Source of the DNA: a virus
Length of the DNA stretch: 51,638 nt
Virus record (IMG/VR): IMGVR_UViG_3300042691_017774
Span: 1 to 51,638 of that record
Direction: 5' to 3' (one strand)
Position numbers and translations under genes: made by a program. Below, in pieces: positions 1-8,191 of the stretch (its first letter is position 1; every line of letters starts with the position of its first letter). The notes beneath the pieces are model-generated. The model searched no databases. It saw only the letters and a program-made list of their open reading frames with translations, and had not been told where the DNA came from.

Positions 1-175
1 CGAGATCATCAAGGTCAGTCCAAAAACAGGTGTCGGCAAGTTCGTTGCGGAACTTTCCCACCTTGCTGTTTGGAGAGATTTCAAGCAGCGTCCATTCGCT
101 GCGTTTGATTCTTGTGATCCTGTCAGTCAGCAGTAGCCGCTTGTCTTTTAGTTCTTTCCATTTGTATTCAATCAT
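1..175 (-). CDS. Hypothetical protein, cut by the window edge
   Basis: The frame opens at an ATG at 173-175 and stays open to position 1, giving 58 visible residues (MIEYKWKELKDK...). A strong AGGAGG-type ribosome site lies about 5 bases upstream, and the ATG overlaps the TGA of the preceding small gene (ATGA), so the two are translationally coupled. The visible part is basic and mixed alpha/beta-like, with no recognisable motif. It belongs to the G+C-rich first kilobase. Function unknown. Confidence 0.6.
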   Translation of the reverse strand, partial: MIEYKWKELKDKRLLLTDRITRIKRSEWTLLEISPNSKVGKFRNELADTCFWTDLDDL

Positions 176-339
176 TTGGTTTCCTCCTCGTCCTGAAAAT
201 CATCGGGGTAGCACATCACTAGTGCGTCAGTCCAGTTCTCGCACACCATGCATGTAGCGATTTCGGGGCAGTAAATGAAGTCGCACACATGCTTCGGGTG
301 CGTGGCATCGGGAGCCATGTTGTCGCGCCACGATGTCAT
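172..339 (-). CDS. Small cysteine-containing hypothetical protein (55 aa)
   Basis: A 55-residue frame starts at an ATG two bases after the stop of the upstream gene and ends in TGA overlapping the next ATG. It has five cysteines (about residues 19, 24, 30, 33 and 43) and an acidic tail (DFQDEEETK), so it could bind a metal, but no family is recognised. An AGGAG lies about 18 bases upstream, closer to another in-register ATG of a different frame; this frame is preferred for its coupling to both neighbours and its protein-like composition. Confidence 0.5.
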   Translation of the reverse strand: MTSWRDNMAPDATHPKHVCDFIYCPEIATCMVCENWTDALVMCYPDDFQDEEETK

Positions 340-341
340 TA

Positions 342-521
342 TTATAGTCCATTGGTGTTCTCCTTGGAAAGTGCAGAGTAGAGAACGCTTTCACAGAACT
401 TGCGAAACTCTTCTTGGTGAGAGGAGATGTCCTTGTGCTTGTTCTGTTCGTGCCACATATCGGTGAGAACATTGGTGAGAGCAAGGGCAACGATGGTTGT
501 GGTTGGTGTTGGTTCACTCAT
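342..521 (-). CDS. Small hypothetical protein (59 aa)
   Basis: Reads MSEPTPTTTIVALALTN and continues for 59 residues. An ATG six bases further upstream (527) is also in frame, but the GGAGGAA ribosome site is then only two bases from the start, whereas it sits about 8 bases from 521, so 521 is preferred. The start lies inside the end of the upstream 165-residue gene. The protein is mostly helical and charged, with no recognisable domain. Confidence 0.5.
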   Translation of the reverse strand: MSEPTPTTTIVALALTNVLTDMWHEQNKHKDISSHQEEFRKFCESVLYSALSKENTNGL

Positions 522-1011
522 ATTCATTTCCTCCGTAAATGCGGTTCACATCAATGATATCCCGCCCGTAGTAATCATTCTCTCCCATCACGGGTTCGCC
601 TTTCCAATCTTCGGCAACCATTGCAATCCCGTATTCCTTGAAGGTGATGTATTCAATGACTGTTTCGTAGATCGGTTCATATATTTCTCCACCCATCCAA
701 TCGTATCCTACTGGAACTTCTCCATATAGGACTCGTCGTTGGTGTCTATGGCTCCATTGCCGTGCCACCGTCTTTGGAGTGTATCGAACGATCTTCGGCT
801 GAGTCAGCATAGTATCATTCGGAGTGGAATGCCACAGGTTGGACATCGGTTCCATGACAAGCATCTCACGCTTCTGCGGATCATACGGTTCTCGCTTTCC
901 ATTCCAAGGACCGCCGTGGTAGACCACCGTGTGTGGCTGTTCGCAGGAGTTCTTGTCGAGAATATCATTGATGACTTTATCATCACGATATGTGTTAGCG
1001 TAGATGCTCAT
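514..1011 (-). CDS. Hypothetical protein (165 aa) directly behind tRNA-Leu
   Basis: Starts MSIYANTYRDDK; the frame extends further back but would run into the tRNA gene at 1014-1086, so the ATG at 1011 is taken. This ATG is only two bases after the predicted tRNA 3' end and has no Shine-Dalgarno sequence, so tRNA 3' processing would leave a nearly leaderless message. The protein is rich in Tyr, Trp, Gly and Glu. It ends overlapping the next small gene. No family recognised. Its base composition is near 50% G+C, unlike the DNA to the right of the tRNAs. Confidence 0.6.
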   Translation of the reverse strand: MSIYANTYRDDKVINDILDKNSCEQPHTVVYHGGPWNGKREPYDPQKREMLVMEPMSNLWHSTPNDTMLTQPKIVRYTPKTVARQWSHRHQRRVLYGEVPVGYDWMGGEIYEPIYETVIEYITFKEYGIAMVAEDWKGEPVMGENDYYGRDIIDVNRIYGGNEYE

Positions 1012-1013
1012 AA

Positions 1014-1086
1014 TACCAAAGGTGGGAATCGAACCCACACTGTATGATTTTTGAAATCACCGACTCTACCGTTGGTCTACTTTGGC
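1014..1086 (-). tRNA. tRNA with Leu anticodon CAA (short variable loop)
   Basis: The minus strand folds as a cloverleaf: a 7-bp acceptor stem with a terminal G-U (GCCAAAG/CTTTGGT), D arm GAC-loop-GTC containing GG, anticodon stem GTGAT/ATCAT with loop TTCAAAA, a 5-base variable loop (ACAGT), T arm GTGGG-TTCGATT-CCCAC, and discriminator A. The anticodon is CAA (Leu, UUG codons). Bacterial Leu tRNAs normally carry a long variable arm, which is absent here, so the charging identity is uncertain. CCA is not encoded. Confidence 0.85.
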
Positions 1087-1090
1087 GTAA

Positions 1091-1163
1091 TAGGGATGGT
1101 GGGACTCGAACCCACACTGGAGCCATTTTAAGTGGCTTGTCTCGGCCATTGGACTACATCCCC
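1091..1163 (-). tRNA. tRNA with Leu anticodon UAA (short variable loop)
   Basis: Cloverleaf on the minus strand: acceptor GGGGATG/CATCCCT, D arm GTC-loop-GAC with GG, anticodon stem AGCCA/TGGCT with loop CTTAAAA, variable loop CCAGT, T arm GTGGG-TTCGAGT-CCCAC, discriminator A. The anticodon is TAA (Leu, UUA codons, expected to be common in this AT-rich genome). As in its neighbour, the variable region is short and no CCA is encoded. The T arm is nearly identical to that of the neighbouring tRNA, so the pair may have arisen by duplication. Confidence 0.88.
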
Positions 1164-1168
1164 GAAAA

Positions 1169-1870
1169 TCAAATATCAATTCCAAATTTTATACATCTTT
1201 TTCGCACAGCATTATCTGATACACCAAACATTTTACCTACCGCAACCATTGAATGAGATTGTATCAGACATTCTAACTCTTGTCTAGTAGGATTAAATTT
1301 TCTTCTTAATATTGAACTACAGGATACACAAATATCTGATTGTTTTCCAGTCACTGCATGACAAGTAGAACAATAATATTTTTTACGCTTAGTCGATTTT
1401 CCAGCAAATGTTTCAGTTTGAGAATGGCAATTTGGACACAGCAATCTCAAATTGGATAAAGTATTATCGTCACTTACACCATTAATATGATCTAATTGCA
1501 AAGTTAAGGGATTTCCTTGCCAACTATTTCCAATTCCACAATTTGAACATTTGTTTTCTAAAATATTTTCAGATATCAATCTTCTCTTTAAACGACCTCT
1601 GGAATATTTTGAATTTTTAGTCAAAACATCTAGCAATGGTGTTTTTTCTAGATTGGAAAAATTTCTACCTAAATTATGATACTTGCCTTCAGCAATATGA
1701 GAATAATCAATATTATCCTCATCTAATCTAGTTTTAAGTGTTCGTGTATTTCCACCCTTTGGTAATAAATTAAAATATTTAAGAACACAAGTAAAACTAG
1801 TGCAATTTTTAACTAAATTTTCTAGTTCCAGTTTAGGAAGTTTCCAAATTATTGATGTTTTTTGCCTCAT
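1169..1870 (-). CDS. HNH homing-type endonuclease between tRNA genes
   Basis: A 233-residue protein from the ATG at 1870 (MRQKTSIIWK); an earlier in-frame start would lie inside tRNA-Gln. Residues 108-150 hold an HNH core: a CxxC pair, LQLDHINGVSDDN, then LRLLCPNCH. A second CxxC...CxxC zinc ribbon follows near 167-184, and the last 40 residues look like a helix-turn-helix (FGVSDNAVRKRC). This layout matches free-standing HNH homing endonucleases that invade phage intergenic sites. It lies in a tRNA cluster and ends 6 bases before tRNA-Leu(UAA). Its own target is not visible. Confidence 0.85.
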   Translation of the reverse strand: MRQKTSIIWKLPKLELENLVKNCTSFTCVLKYFNLLPKGGNTRTLKTRLDEDNIDYSHIAEGKYHNLGRNFSNLEKTPLLDVLTKNSKYSRGRLKRRLISENILENKCSNCGIGNSWQGNPLTLQLDHINGVSDDNTLSNLRLLCPNCHSQTETFAGKSTKRKKYYCSTCHAVTGKQSDICVSCSSILRRKFNPTRQELECLIQSHSMVAVGKMFGVSDNAVRKRCIKFGIDI

Positions 1871-1913
1871 ATGGTAATACCTTTTGTATATGTATAAGGT
1901 ATTACCATGAAAA

Positions 1914-1985
1914 CTGCTTCGTTTGGAGTCGAACCAAAACAAATTCCTTCAAAGGGAATCGTGCTGCCAATTACACCACGAAGCA
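1914..1985 (-). tRNA. tRNA-Gln (UUG)
   Basis: Cloverleaf on the minus strand: acceptor TGCTTCG/CGAAGCA, D arm GTG-loop-CAC with GG, anticodon stem ATTCC/GGAAT with loop CTTTGAA (anticodon TTG), T arm TTTGG-TTCGACT-CCAAA, discriminator G. The first base U and discriminator G fit bacterial tRNA-Gln. The first tRNA base directly follows the stop codon of the upstream methylase gene, so the two are probably cotranscribed and separated by RNase P. CCA is not encoded. Confidence 0.9.
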
Positions 1986-2525
1986 TTAAAACACATTACT
2001 TGCGAGTGCGTACATTGCGATACCACTCGCGGTTCCTACATTCAGACTCCTGACAGTTCCATATTGCTTAATATACAATCTGTGGTCGCAGATGTCAAGA
2101 ATCTCTGCTGGAAGACCGACTTGTTCTTGACCGAACGCTAGAACATAATGTGTATTTTTATTCCATTCAAACTCATTAATTGCCGAAGCACCCGGTAGAT
2201 TATCTATGCCAATGACGGATACATTTCCATAGGAACCTCGTAGGATCTTGATTTGATCTTCAAGTTCAGAAAAGGTTCTGGTATGTAGAAAGTTCGTATA
2301 ATGATGTGTACCGACAGTGCCGCGACGATCATATTGTTTAGATCCGTAAAGAATTACCTGTTTAGCAAGGAACGCATTCGAATTGCGAATGACTGTAGCA
2401 ATATTGAAATCGTTATACAGATTGCTGCAAATAACGGTAAAATTATTCCGTTTCGCTTCAAGGTCAGCAATGATCGCTTCATGCGACCAGTAATGGTAGT
2501 GGTCGATGATGTTCCTCGTTTCCAT
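1986..2525 (-). CDS. SpoU/TrmH (SPOUT) RNA 2'-O-ribose methyltransferase
   Basis: A 179-residue protein with the three SpoU motifs in order: N38-DFNIATVIRNSNAF near 38-51, LAFGQEQVGLP near 129-139, and SLNVGTASGIAMY near 160-172. These form the trefoil-knot SAM site of enzymes that methylate ribose 2'-OH in tRNA or rRNA. Length fits the compact TrmH/TrmL group without an extra RNA-binding domain. It abuts tRNA-Gln and is followed by two Leu-anticodon tRNAs, which makes tRNA the likely substrate. A consensus promoter ends only 7 bases before its ATG and there is no Shine-Dalgarno sequence. Exact target nucleotide unknown. Confidence 0.85.
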   Translation of the reverse strand: METRNIIDHYHYWSHEAIIADLEAKRNNFTVICSNLYNDFNIATVIRNSNAFLAKQVILYGSKQYDRRGTVGTHHYTNFLHTRTFSELEDQIKILRGSYGNVSVIGIDNLPGASAINEFEWNKNTHYVLAFGQEQVGLPAEILDICDHRLYIKQYGTVRSLNVGTASGIAMYALASNVF

Positions 2526-2531
2526 GGTTGT

Positions 2532-2559
2532 ATTATACCAGAAATCTTCACTTTGTCAA
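2532..2559 (-). promoter_or_regulatory. Sigma70-like promoter before the SpoU gene
   Basis: The minus strand carries TTGACA (2554-2559), a 16-base spacer, and TATAAT (2532-2537), a full match to both host consensus boxes. The -35 box lies inside the last codons of the polymerase fragment gene. The expected start of transcription is about 2525, the first base of the methylase ATG. It would drive the methylase and probably the tRNA cluster behind it. Confidence 0.75.
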
Positions 2560-4029
2560 CCCCCTACGCTTCAATTCTGCATCAACATCTTCTAAACTTT
2601 TCTTTGCTTCGATCATTTTATTCTTAAACTCTTTTCGATCTTTATACATCTTTTCCATAAGATCTGGCAAGAATCCACGAACATTCTTTTTATAAGTAGT
2701 TCCATTTGCAGCAACGGAAAGATCTTTTCTCTTATGCTGCTCTATAAACGAAAGAGAAACATTTCCTCCAGTAAGAATACCATCAGGAGATACTGTTCCT
2801 CTTGCACCATCTGTAGTCAAAGTCTCAGGAGAAATATTGTACTGCATAATGAGATGAGGATACAGAGAATTTAAGTCAAATGAAGCAACCCAGTGATGCA
2901 TTCCAACCAAAGGTTCCTTTACATATGCACCAGCATACTGCTCGTCTTTTCTTTCTTTCTTCTTTGGAGGAATTGCAATTCCTCTTGCTTTCAAATCATT
3001 GTATATAATAACATCCCATGTTCGTACTTGTGAAAACACATCTTGATAATTAACACCAGCAGAGTATGCAAGTGCTACTGCGAGTTCAATCAGTCTTAGT
3101 TTCTTTTCAAGTTTCTGTACTAATTCAACATCTCGAATATTATATTCAATAAACTTTTGAAAATCCTTTTTATAGAAATCGGTGATGCTCTCATACTCTG
3201 AATATGAAAGTTTTCTTTCTCCAAGTTCCACCCACGAAATATGATTTAAACTGTAAGACTCTTGATTTACATATGTAAATGTTTTATAGAGTTCGTAATA
3301 ATCAAGCATTGCTATTCCGATGATATCATATGCTTGTTCTTCTGAACCTTTCTTCGTAATGAACTTTTCTTTTATGATTCCCCACGGAGAAAGTTTACGG
3401 GATATCTTCTTTCCAAGTATTTTATTAATTCGATTAATCAAATATGGAAAGTCGAAGAATCTGATGTTCCATCCGGTTACAATATCCGGATAGGATGTTG
3501 AAAAATATTCTACAAACTTGTATAGAAGATTTTCTTCAGAATCAAATTCATATACATCGATATCTTCTGTTGTCTTGAACTTACCAAGACAAAATGTCTT
3601 TTTTCCGGTTCTTGTCGATGTACAAGATATTGCAATGACTTCTTCTTCTGGATTTTGAATTGATGGGAAACCATTTTCTGATGCTGTCTCAATATCAATA
3701 TACATGATATCGATTTGTGAGAAGTCGTAGTTTGCATTTGTCCCATATTTTGAACTTATAAACTGATACTCTATAGAAATATCACCATGAATTTTAAAAT
3801 TTGGAATTGACGAATACTTCTCTAAAAATTCCTTATATTCGTCATAAGAATCAAACTTCATCTCTGTCAAAAAATCACCCGTAAGTGACTTAACGGGTGT
3901 TTGTTTATTTGAGGGAAGATATAGAGTGTGTTTAAAATTTTCTGTTATGTATTTTGTCGAACCATCCTTTTGCTTTTCTGCTAAAAGAATGTTTCGATAG
4001 TCATAATAAACACTTGTATAAAACTTCAT
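2548..4029 (-). CDS. 43A: DNA polymerase gp43, N-terminal half (split gene, 43A)
   Basis: Family B polymerase of the T4 gp43 type, but only 493 residues against about 900. It carries the 3'-5' exonuclease: Exo I with D112/E114 (YIDIETASENG), Exo II (GWNIRFFDFPY, 186-196) and Exo III (YNIRDVELV, 296-304). Polymerase motif A follows (FDLNSLYPHL, 384-393). The protein stops in the fingers region (DRKEFKNKMIEAKKSLEDVD), before motif B (KxxxNSLYG) and motif C (DTDS). No C-terminal half occurs in the window. A similar split into 43A and 43B is known in some T4-like Aeromonas phages, so this is probably a working subunit rather than a wreck. Confidence 0.92.
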   Translation of the reverse strand: MKFYTSVYYDYRNILLAEKQKDGSTKYITENFKHTLYLPSNKQTPVKSLTGDFLTEMKFDSYDEYKEFLEKYSSIPNFKIHGDISIEYQFISSKYGTNANYDFSQIDIMYIDIETASENGFPSIQNPEEEVIAISCTSTRTGKKTFCLGKFKTTEDIDVYEFDSEENLLYKFVEYFSTSYPDIVTGWNIRFFDFPYLINRINKILGKKISRKLSPWGIIKEKFITKKGSEEQAYDIIGIAMLDYYELYKTFTYVNQESYSLNHISWVELGERKLSYSEYESITDFYKKDFQKFIEYNIRDVELVQKLEKKLRLIELAVALAYSAGVNYQDVFSQVRTWDVIIYNDLKARGIAIPPKKKERKDEQYAGAYVKEPLVGMHHWVASFDLNSLYPHLIMQYNISPETLTTDGARGTVSPDGILTGGNVSLSFIEQHKRKDLSVAANGTTYKKNVRGFLPDLMEKMYKDRKEFKNKMIEAKKSLEDVDAELKRRGLTK

Positions 4030-4346
4030 GAATTTTCTTTACTTTTGATATATGCTGCTAGCAAAATTGAATAATTGATCATATCAATCAAAGTATCATA
4101 TACTGATTCGTCTTCTACACTTAACTTTCCTTTTGCAGAGAAAGAAGAAAGTCTTGACATCTTGTCAGTCATTCTAACCAAAAACGCTTGTTCTGTAGAA
4201 CAAATTCCCAGTGCTTCTGCTCTTCTAAAGTTTGCAAAAGGATTCACACCGTCACTACCCGAATAGTCTGCATTTTTCTTTTTCATCAATTCTAAAGCAT
4301 CATATGTCATGCTTTGATGCATCTTAAAAAGTTCTTCTCTCGTCAT
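4026..4346 (-). CDS. DUF1599-like (nucleotide-modification-associated) protein
   Basis: A 106-residue protein from ATG 4346 with GGAG about 6 bases upstream. Features include KKKNADYSGSDGVNPFANF, a glycine after EAL, and VRMTDKMSRLSSF, the signature of the DUF1599 family common in phages and linked by others to nucleotide or base modification. The stop overlaps the polymerase start and the gene follows the methyltransferase closely, so the three form one operon. The precise reaction is unknown. Confidence 0.65.
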   Translation of the reverse strand: MTREELFKMHQSMTYDALELMKKKNADYSGSDGVNPFANFRRAEALGICSTEQAFLVRMTDKMSRLSSFSAKGKLSVEDESVYDTLIDMINYSILLAAYIKSKENS

Positions 4347-4347
4347 T

Positions 4348-5685
4348 TTAGTCTCCAAAAAGTCCCTCTAGTGTAGCAGATTTATAAGAAATGTCAAATC
4401 CATTCTTTGAAAAACACCATATATTTTCAATAAATGTTGTTGAGAGATGTTTCTTAAGATCCGATGATGCAATATTTTTTGGTCTTTGCTTTATTCTCAT
4501 TCCTATTTGCCCATCAAATATTCCACCAAGTGATATGATATGATCTACCATCTGATCACATGTAGTATATCGTTTTCCGCTTACCCATGGATCCATAATG
4601 TTCATCATCATAGAACCACTTTCGCTGAGTGATTCATAACATGCTGTAATTACTGGTTTGTAAAATTTATTCCACCAATTATCATATTCTGGATATCTGA
4701 ACCACGATTGTTTCCAATCATCTCCACCTTCATCATATAATTCAGTAGAAAAATAGGGAGGCGAAGTAAAAATACAATCATATTTGTGTTTCTTTATTTG
4801 ATCTAATATATCTTCTGCTGGTGCATTGTATGCAAACACTTCTTTTCCTGATTTGCCAAGACAATGGAAACCATCGTAAATATGATCTCCTTTTTTTATC
4901 TGTATCTTAGTTATAATAGGCAACTCACCCGAAAGCATCATCTCATAATCTTCACATTGTTTTAGATAAACACTAAACACACTTGGATTTGGATCTGTTC
5001 CAACATAGATATTTGCTTTTGAAGTATAAAATCCAGCAAGTCTATCTCCCCATCCCATGCTTATATCAAGAACAGATTTTGTTTTTGAGTTTATTTTAGA
5101 AAAAACAAAGTCATAAATTGTCTTTGCAACATGTGGTTTAAATTGAGTTGCTACATATGCACCAAGTCTGAATGATCCTCTGAATGTAACTGGTGTCATT
5201 CCATCATTGTCTAGTCTCCAAAAAGTCCAATTCATCTTTTTTAATTCATCTGGAGAATACCAATATTCATTTGGAGACAAAAATCCATGAGATCCACAAT
5301 CGTATCGATTTCGTTGCTGATAATAATTGCTTATGTCATTGAAATAATGACCATATGATATTACTGTTTTTCCATACTTTGAAAATGGATATTTGTAATC
5401 ATTATACTTTTCAACAACATCACCCTGATCTTTCATAATGAAAGACGAAAAGTTTGTTGTCTTTAACTGATTGAACTTGTCAGCAACATCCTCAAAACTT
5501 ATTTTTCTAAAAGGAAACAATACAGAATTTTTTGAAATATATTCTGCAAGACCTTCTTTTATTTCTTCTTTTGTAAATTTAGAATTTAATTCTTGCCAAT
5601 CAGTTCCAATAATATTTGGAATTCCATCAGCGTCTGCAAATTTTGAAATAAATTCAACAACATCATCTATTTTTGTATTCATCAT
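4348..5685 (-). CDS. DNA methyltransferase (N4-cytosine or N6-adenine type)
   Basis: A 445-residue protein. The SAM-binding motif reads VLDISMGWGDRL (205-216), followed by an acidic loop (GTDPNPS), and the catalytic motif IV is TSPPYF (307-312). The SPPY form is most often seen in N4-cytosine methylases, but adenine methylation is possible. The first 200 residues have no recognised domain and may recognise the target. No restriction partner is adjacent, which suggests self-protection or modification of phage DNA. The start overlaps the dUTPase stop (ATGA). Confidence 0.8.
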   Translation of the reverse strand: MMNTKIDDVVEFISKFADADGIPNIIGTDWQELNSKFTKEEIKEGLAEYISKNSVLFPFRKISFEDVADKFNQLKTTNFSSFIMKDQGDVVEKYNDYKYPFSKYGKTVISYGHYFNDISNYYQQRNRYDCGSHGFLSPNEYWYSPDELKKMNWTFWRLDNDGMTPVTFRGSFRLGAYVATQFKPHVAKTIYDFVFSKINSKTKSVLDISMGWGDRLAGFYTSKANIYVGTDPNPSVFSVYLKQCEDYEMMLSGELPIITKIQIKKGDHIYDGFHCLGKSGKEVFAYNAPAEDILDQIKKHKYDCIFTSPPYFSTELYDEGGDDWKQSWFRYPEYDNWWNKFYKPVITACYESLSESGSMMMNIMDPWVSGKRYTTCDQMVDHIISLGGIFDGQIGMRIKQRPKNIASSDLKKHLSTTFIENIWCFSKNGFDISYKSATLEGLFGD

Positions 5686-6221
5686 ATTCCTGTGGAACCG
5701 AATCCACCATCACGATCAGTTTTAATTTTTGGTTTTTCTGTTGTATATGCAAATATAGTAGGATTATTTAAAACCATTTCACCCTGTGCTATTCTCTCTC
5801 CACAATAAATTCTTATCTTTTCTTGTGAGTTATTGTACAAGGGAACAAATAACTGTTCAACATAATCAGAATCAATTATACCAACACAATTAATCAAGTT
5901 CAATCCTTTTTTAGAAGAAATACCCGATCTTGGATATATTCTCACAGAATGACCTTCAGGAATGTCAAGAATAAGACCTGTTGGTATCAATGCTCTCCAT
6001 TCTGCCGGGAGATCAATAAAATTTTTTCCTTCACCATCTTGAGTTGCCAAAATTTCTACAAGACTATTATTTTTTGTATATGCTTTAATGCATGTTTGAA
6101 ATGTTATATACGAAGATATATCAAAACATGCTGCTTGTTCGGAACCATATTTAAGATCAGAAACATCTTCATGTAACTTATAAACTGTAAGTAGTTGTGA
6201 TTTAAAATTTACATTCATCAT
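5682..6221 (-). CDS. dut: dUTPase
   Basis: Deoxyuridine triphosphatase of the trimeric family, 179 residues. It hydrolyses dUTP to dUMP and pyrophosphate, keeping uracil out of DNA and feeding dTMP synthesis. The motifs are clear: IYPRSGISSKKGL (motif 2), NCVGIIDSDYVEQLFVP (motif 3), ERIAQGEMV (motif 4) and DRDGGFGSTG (motif 5). There is an insertion between motifs 1 and 2 compared with bacterial Dut (about 150 residues). It is the first gene of a unit with the methyltransferase and DUF1599 genes, behind a consensus promoter. Confidence 0.93.
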   Translation of the reverse strand: MMNVNFKSQLLTVYKLHEDVSDLKYGSEQAACFDISSYITFQTCIKAYTKNNSLVEILATQDGEGKNFIDLPAEWRALIPTGLILDIPEGHSVRIYPRSGISSKKGLNLINCVGIIDSDYVEQLFVPLYNNSQEKIRIYCGERIAQGEMVLNNPTIFAYTTEKPKIKTDRDGGFGSTGI

Positions 6222-6224
6222 AGT

Positions 6225-6252
6225 AGTATATCAATTATAAAATTGATGTCAA
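6225..6252 (-). promoter_or_regulatory. Sigma70-like promoter before dut
   Basis: Minus strand TTGACA (6247-6252), 16-base spacer, TATACT (6225-6230). The expected start of transcription, about 6218, coincides with the doubled ATG of dut (6216-6221), and there is no ribosome-binding sequence, so the message would begin at the start codon. It would serve the dut-methyltransferase-DUF1599-43A unit. Confidence 0.7.
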
Positions 6253-6258
6253 TTGTCA

Positions 6259-7691
<1,433 letters not shown>

Positions 7692-7738
7692 TGGTTCTCC
7701 TAAAATAATTAAAGGTATTATTTATTATTTATTCAAAT

Positions 7739-7762
7739 AAAAAAGCTCCCGTGGGAGCCTTT
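7739..7762 (-). terminator. Rho-independent terminator
   Basis: On the minus strand GCTCCC-AC-GGGAGC forms a 6-bp GC-rich stem followed by six T residues. It lies after the small virion gene at 7842-8177 and before the next late gene, so it ends the unit from the right. Confidence 0.85.
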
Positions 7763-7841
7763 GTTTATTTTCTGTATTGAAAATTCAGATTTTAGAACCT
7801 TAATCGTGGTTAACTATTTAAATACTACAATGATTTTTATA

Positions 7842-8177
7842 TTATACATCAACAGAACCAGCAAAATCAGTAACATTATCTTTTACAAACTCATATGCCT
7901 GAGTAACAAGATTCGAATTTGCAAGAACTGATGGATCAAAATAAGCACTAGCTTCAGTTTCATCAGTAAAAACTGTTTTTGACATAAATGGATCTCTTCC
8001 ATCTATTCTAGCTTGTTCTGTTAAATATCCCTCCAAAATTATAGTTATCTTGTTTGAAAGTGTATTTGTGTTTATATCACCACTAGACACCCACTCAGAT
8101 AATATTTTATAAATTTTCCAATATTCTGCTGATATTCCTGAGTTATTGTCGATGTATATTTGTTTTTGAAGTGCCAT
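7842..8177 (-). CDS. Small virion-type hypothetical protein (111 aa)
   Basis: Reads MALQKQIYIDNNSGI and ends FAGSVDV. It is a small mixed helix/strand protein. The pattern 'QxQIYIDNNSGISAEYWKI' followed by an 'ILEGYLTEQAR' segment recalls small proteins encoded beside fibre genes in T4-like phages; no function is assigned. An AAGGGA ribosome site and a late-like GATAAATA octamer (8211-8218) precede it, and a terminator follows, so it is probably a single late transcription unit. Confidence 0.55.
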   Translation of the reverse strand: MALQKQIYIDNNSGISAEYWKIYKILSEWVSSGDINTNTLSNKITIILEGYLTEQARIDGRDPFMSKTVFTDETEASAYFDPSVLANSNLVTQAYEFVKDNVTDFAGSVDV

Positions 8178-8191
8178 ATTTTTCCCTTAAA

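Noticed and set aside
227-517. Minus-strand frame overlapping the two small genes near 340-520
   Set aside because: It is a low-complexity reading in another frame of two coupled genes that have better start context.
1871-1942. Longer start for the HNH gene at 1942
   Set aside because: It would overlap tRNA-Gln; the ATG at 1870 lies just outside it.
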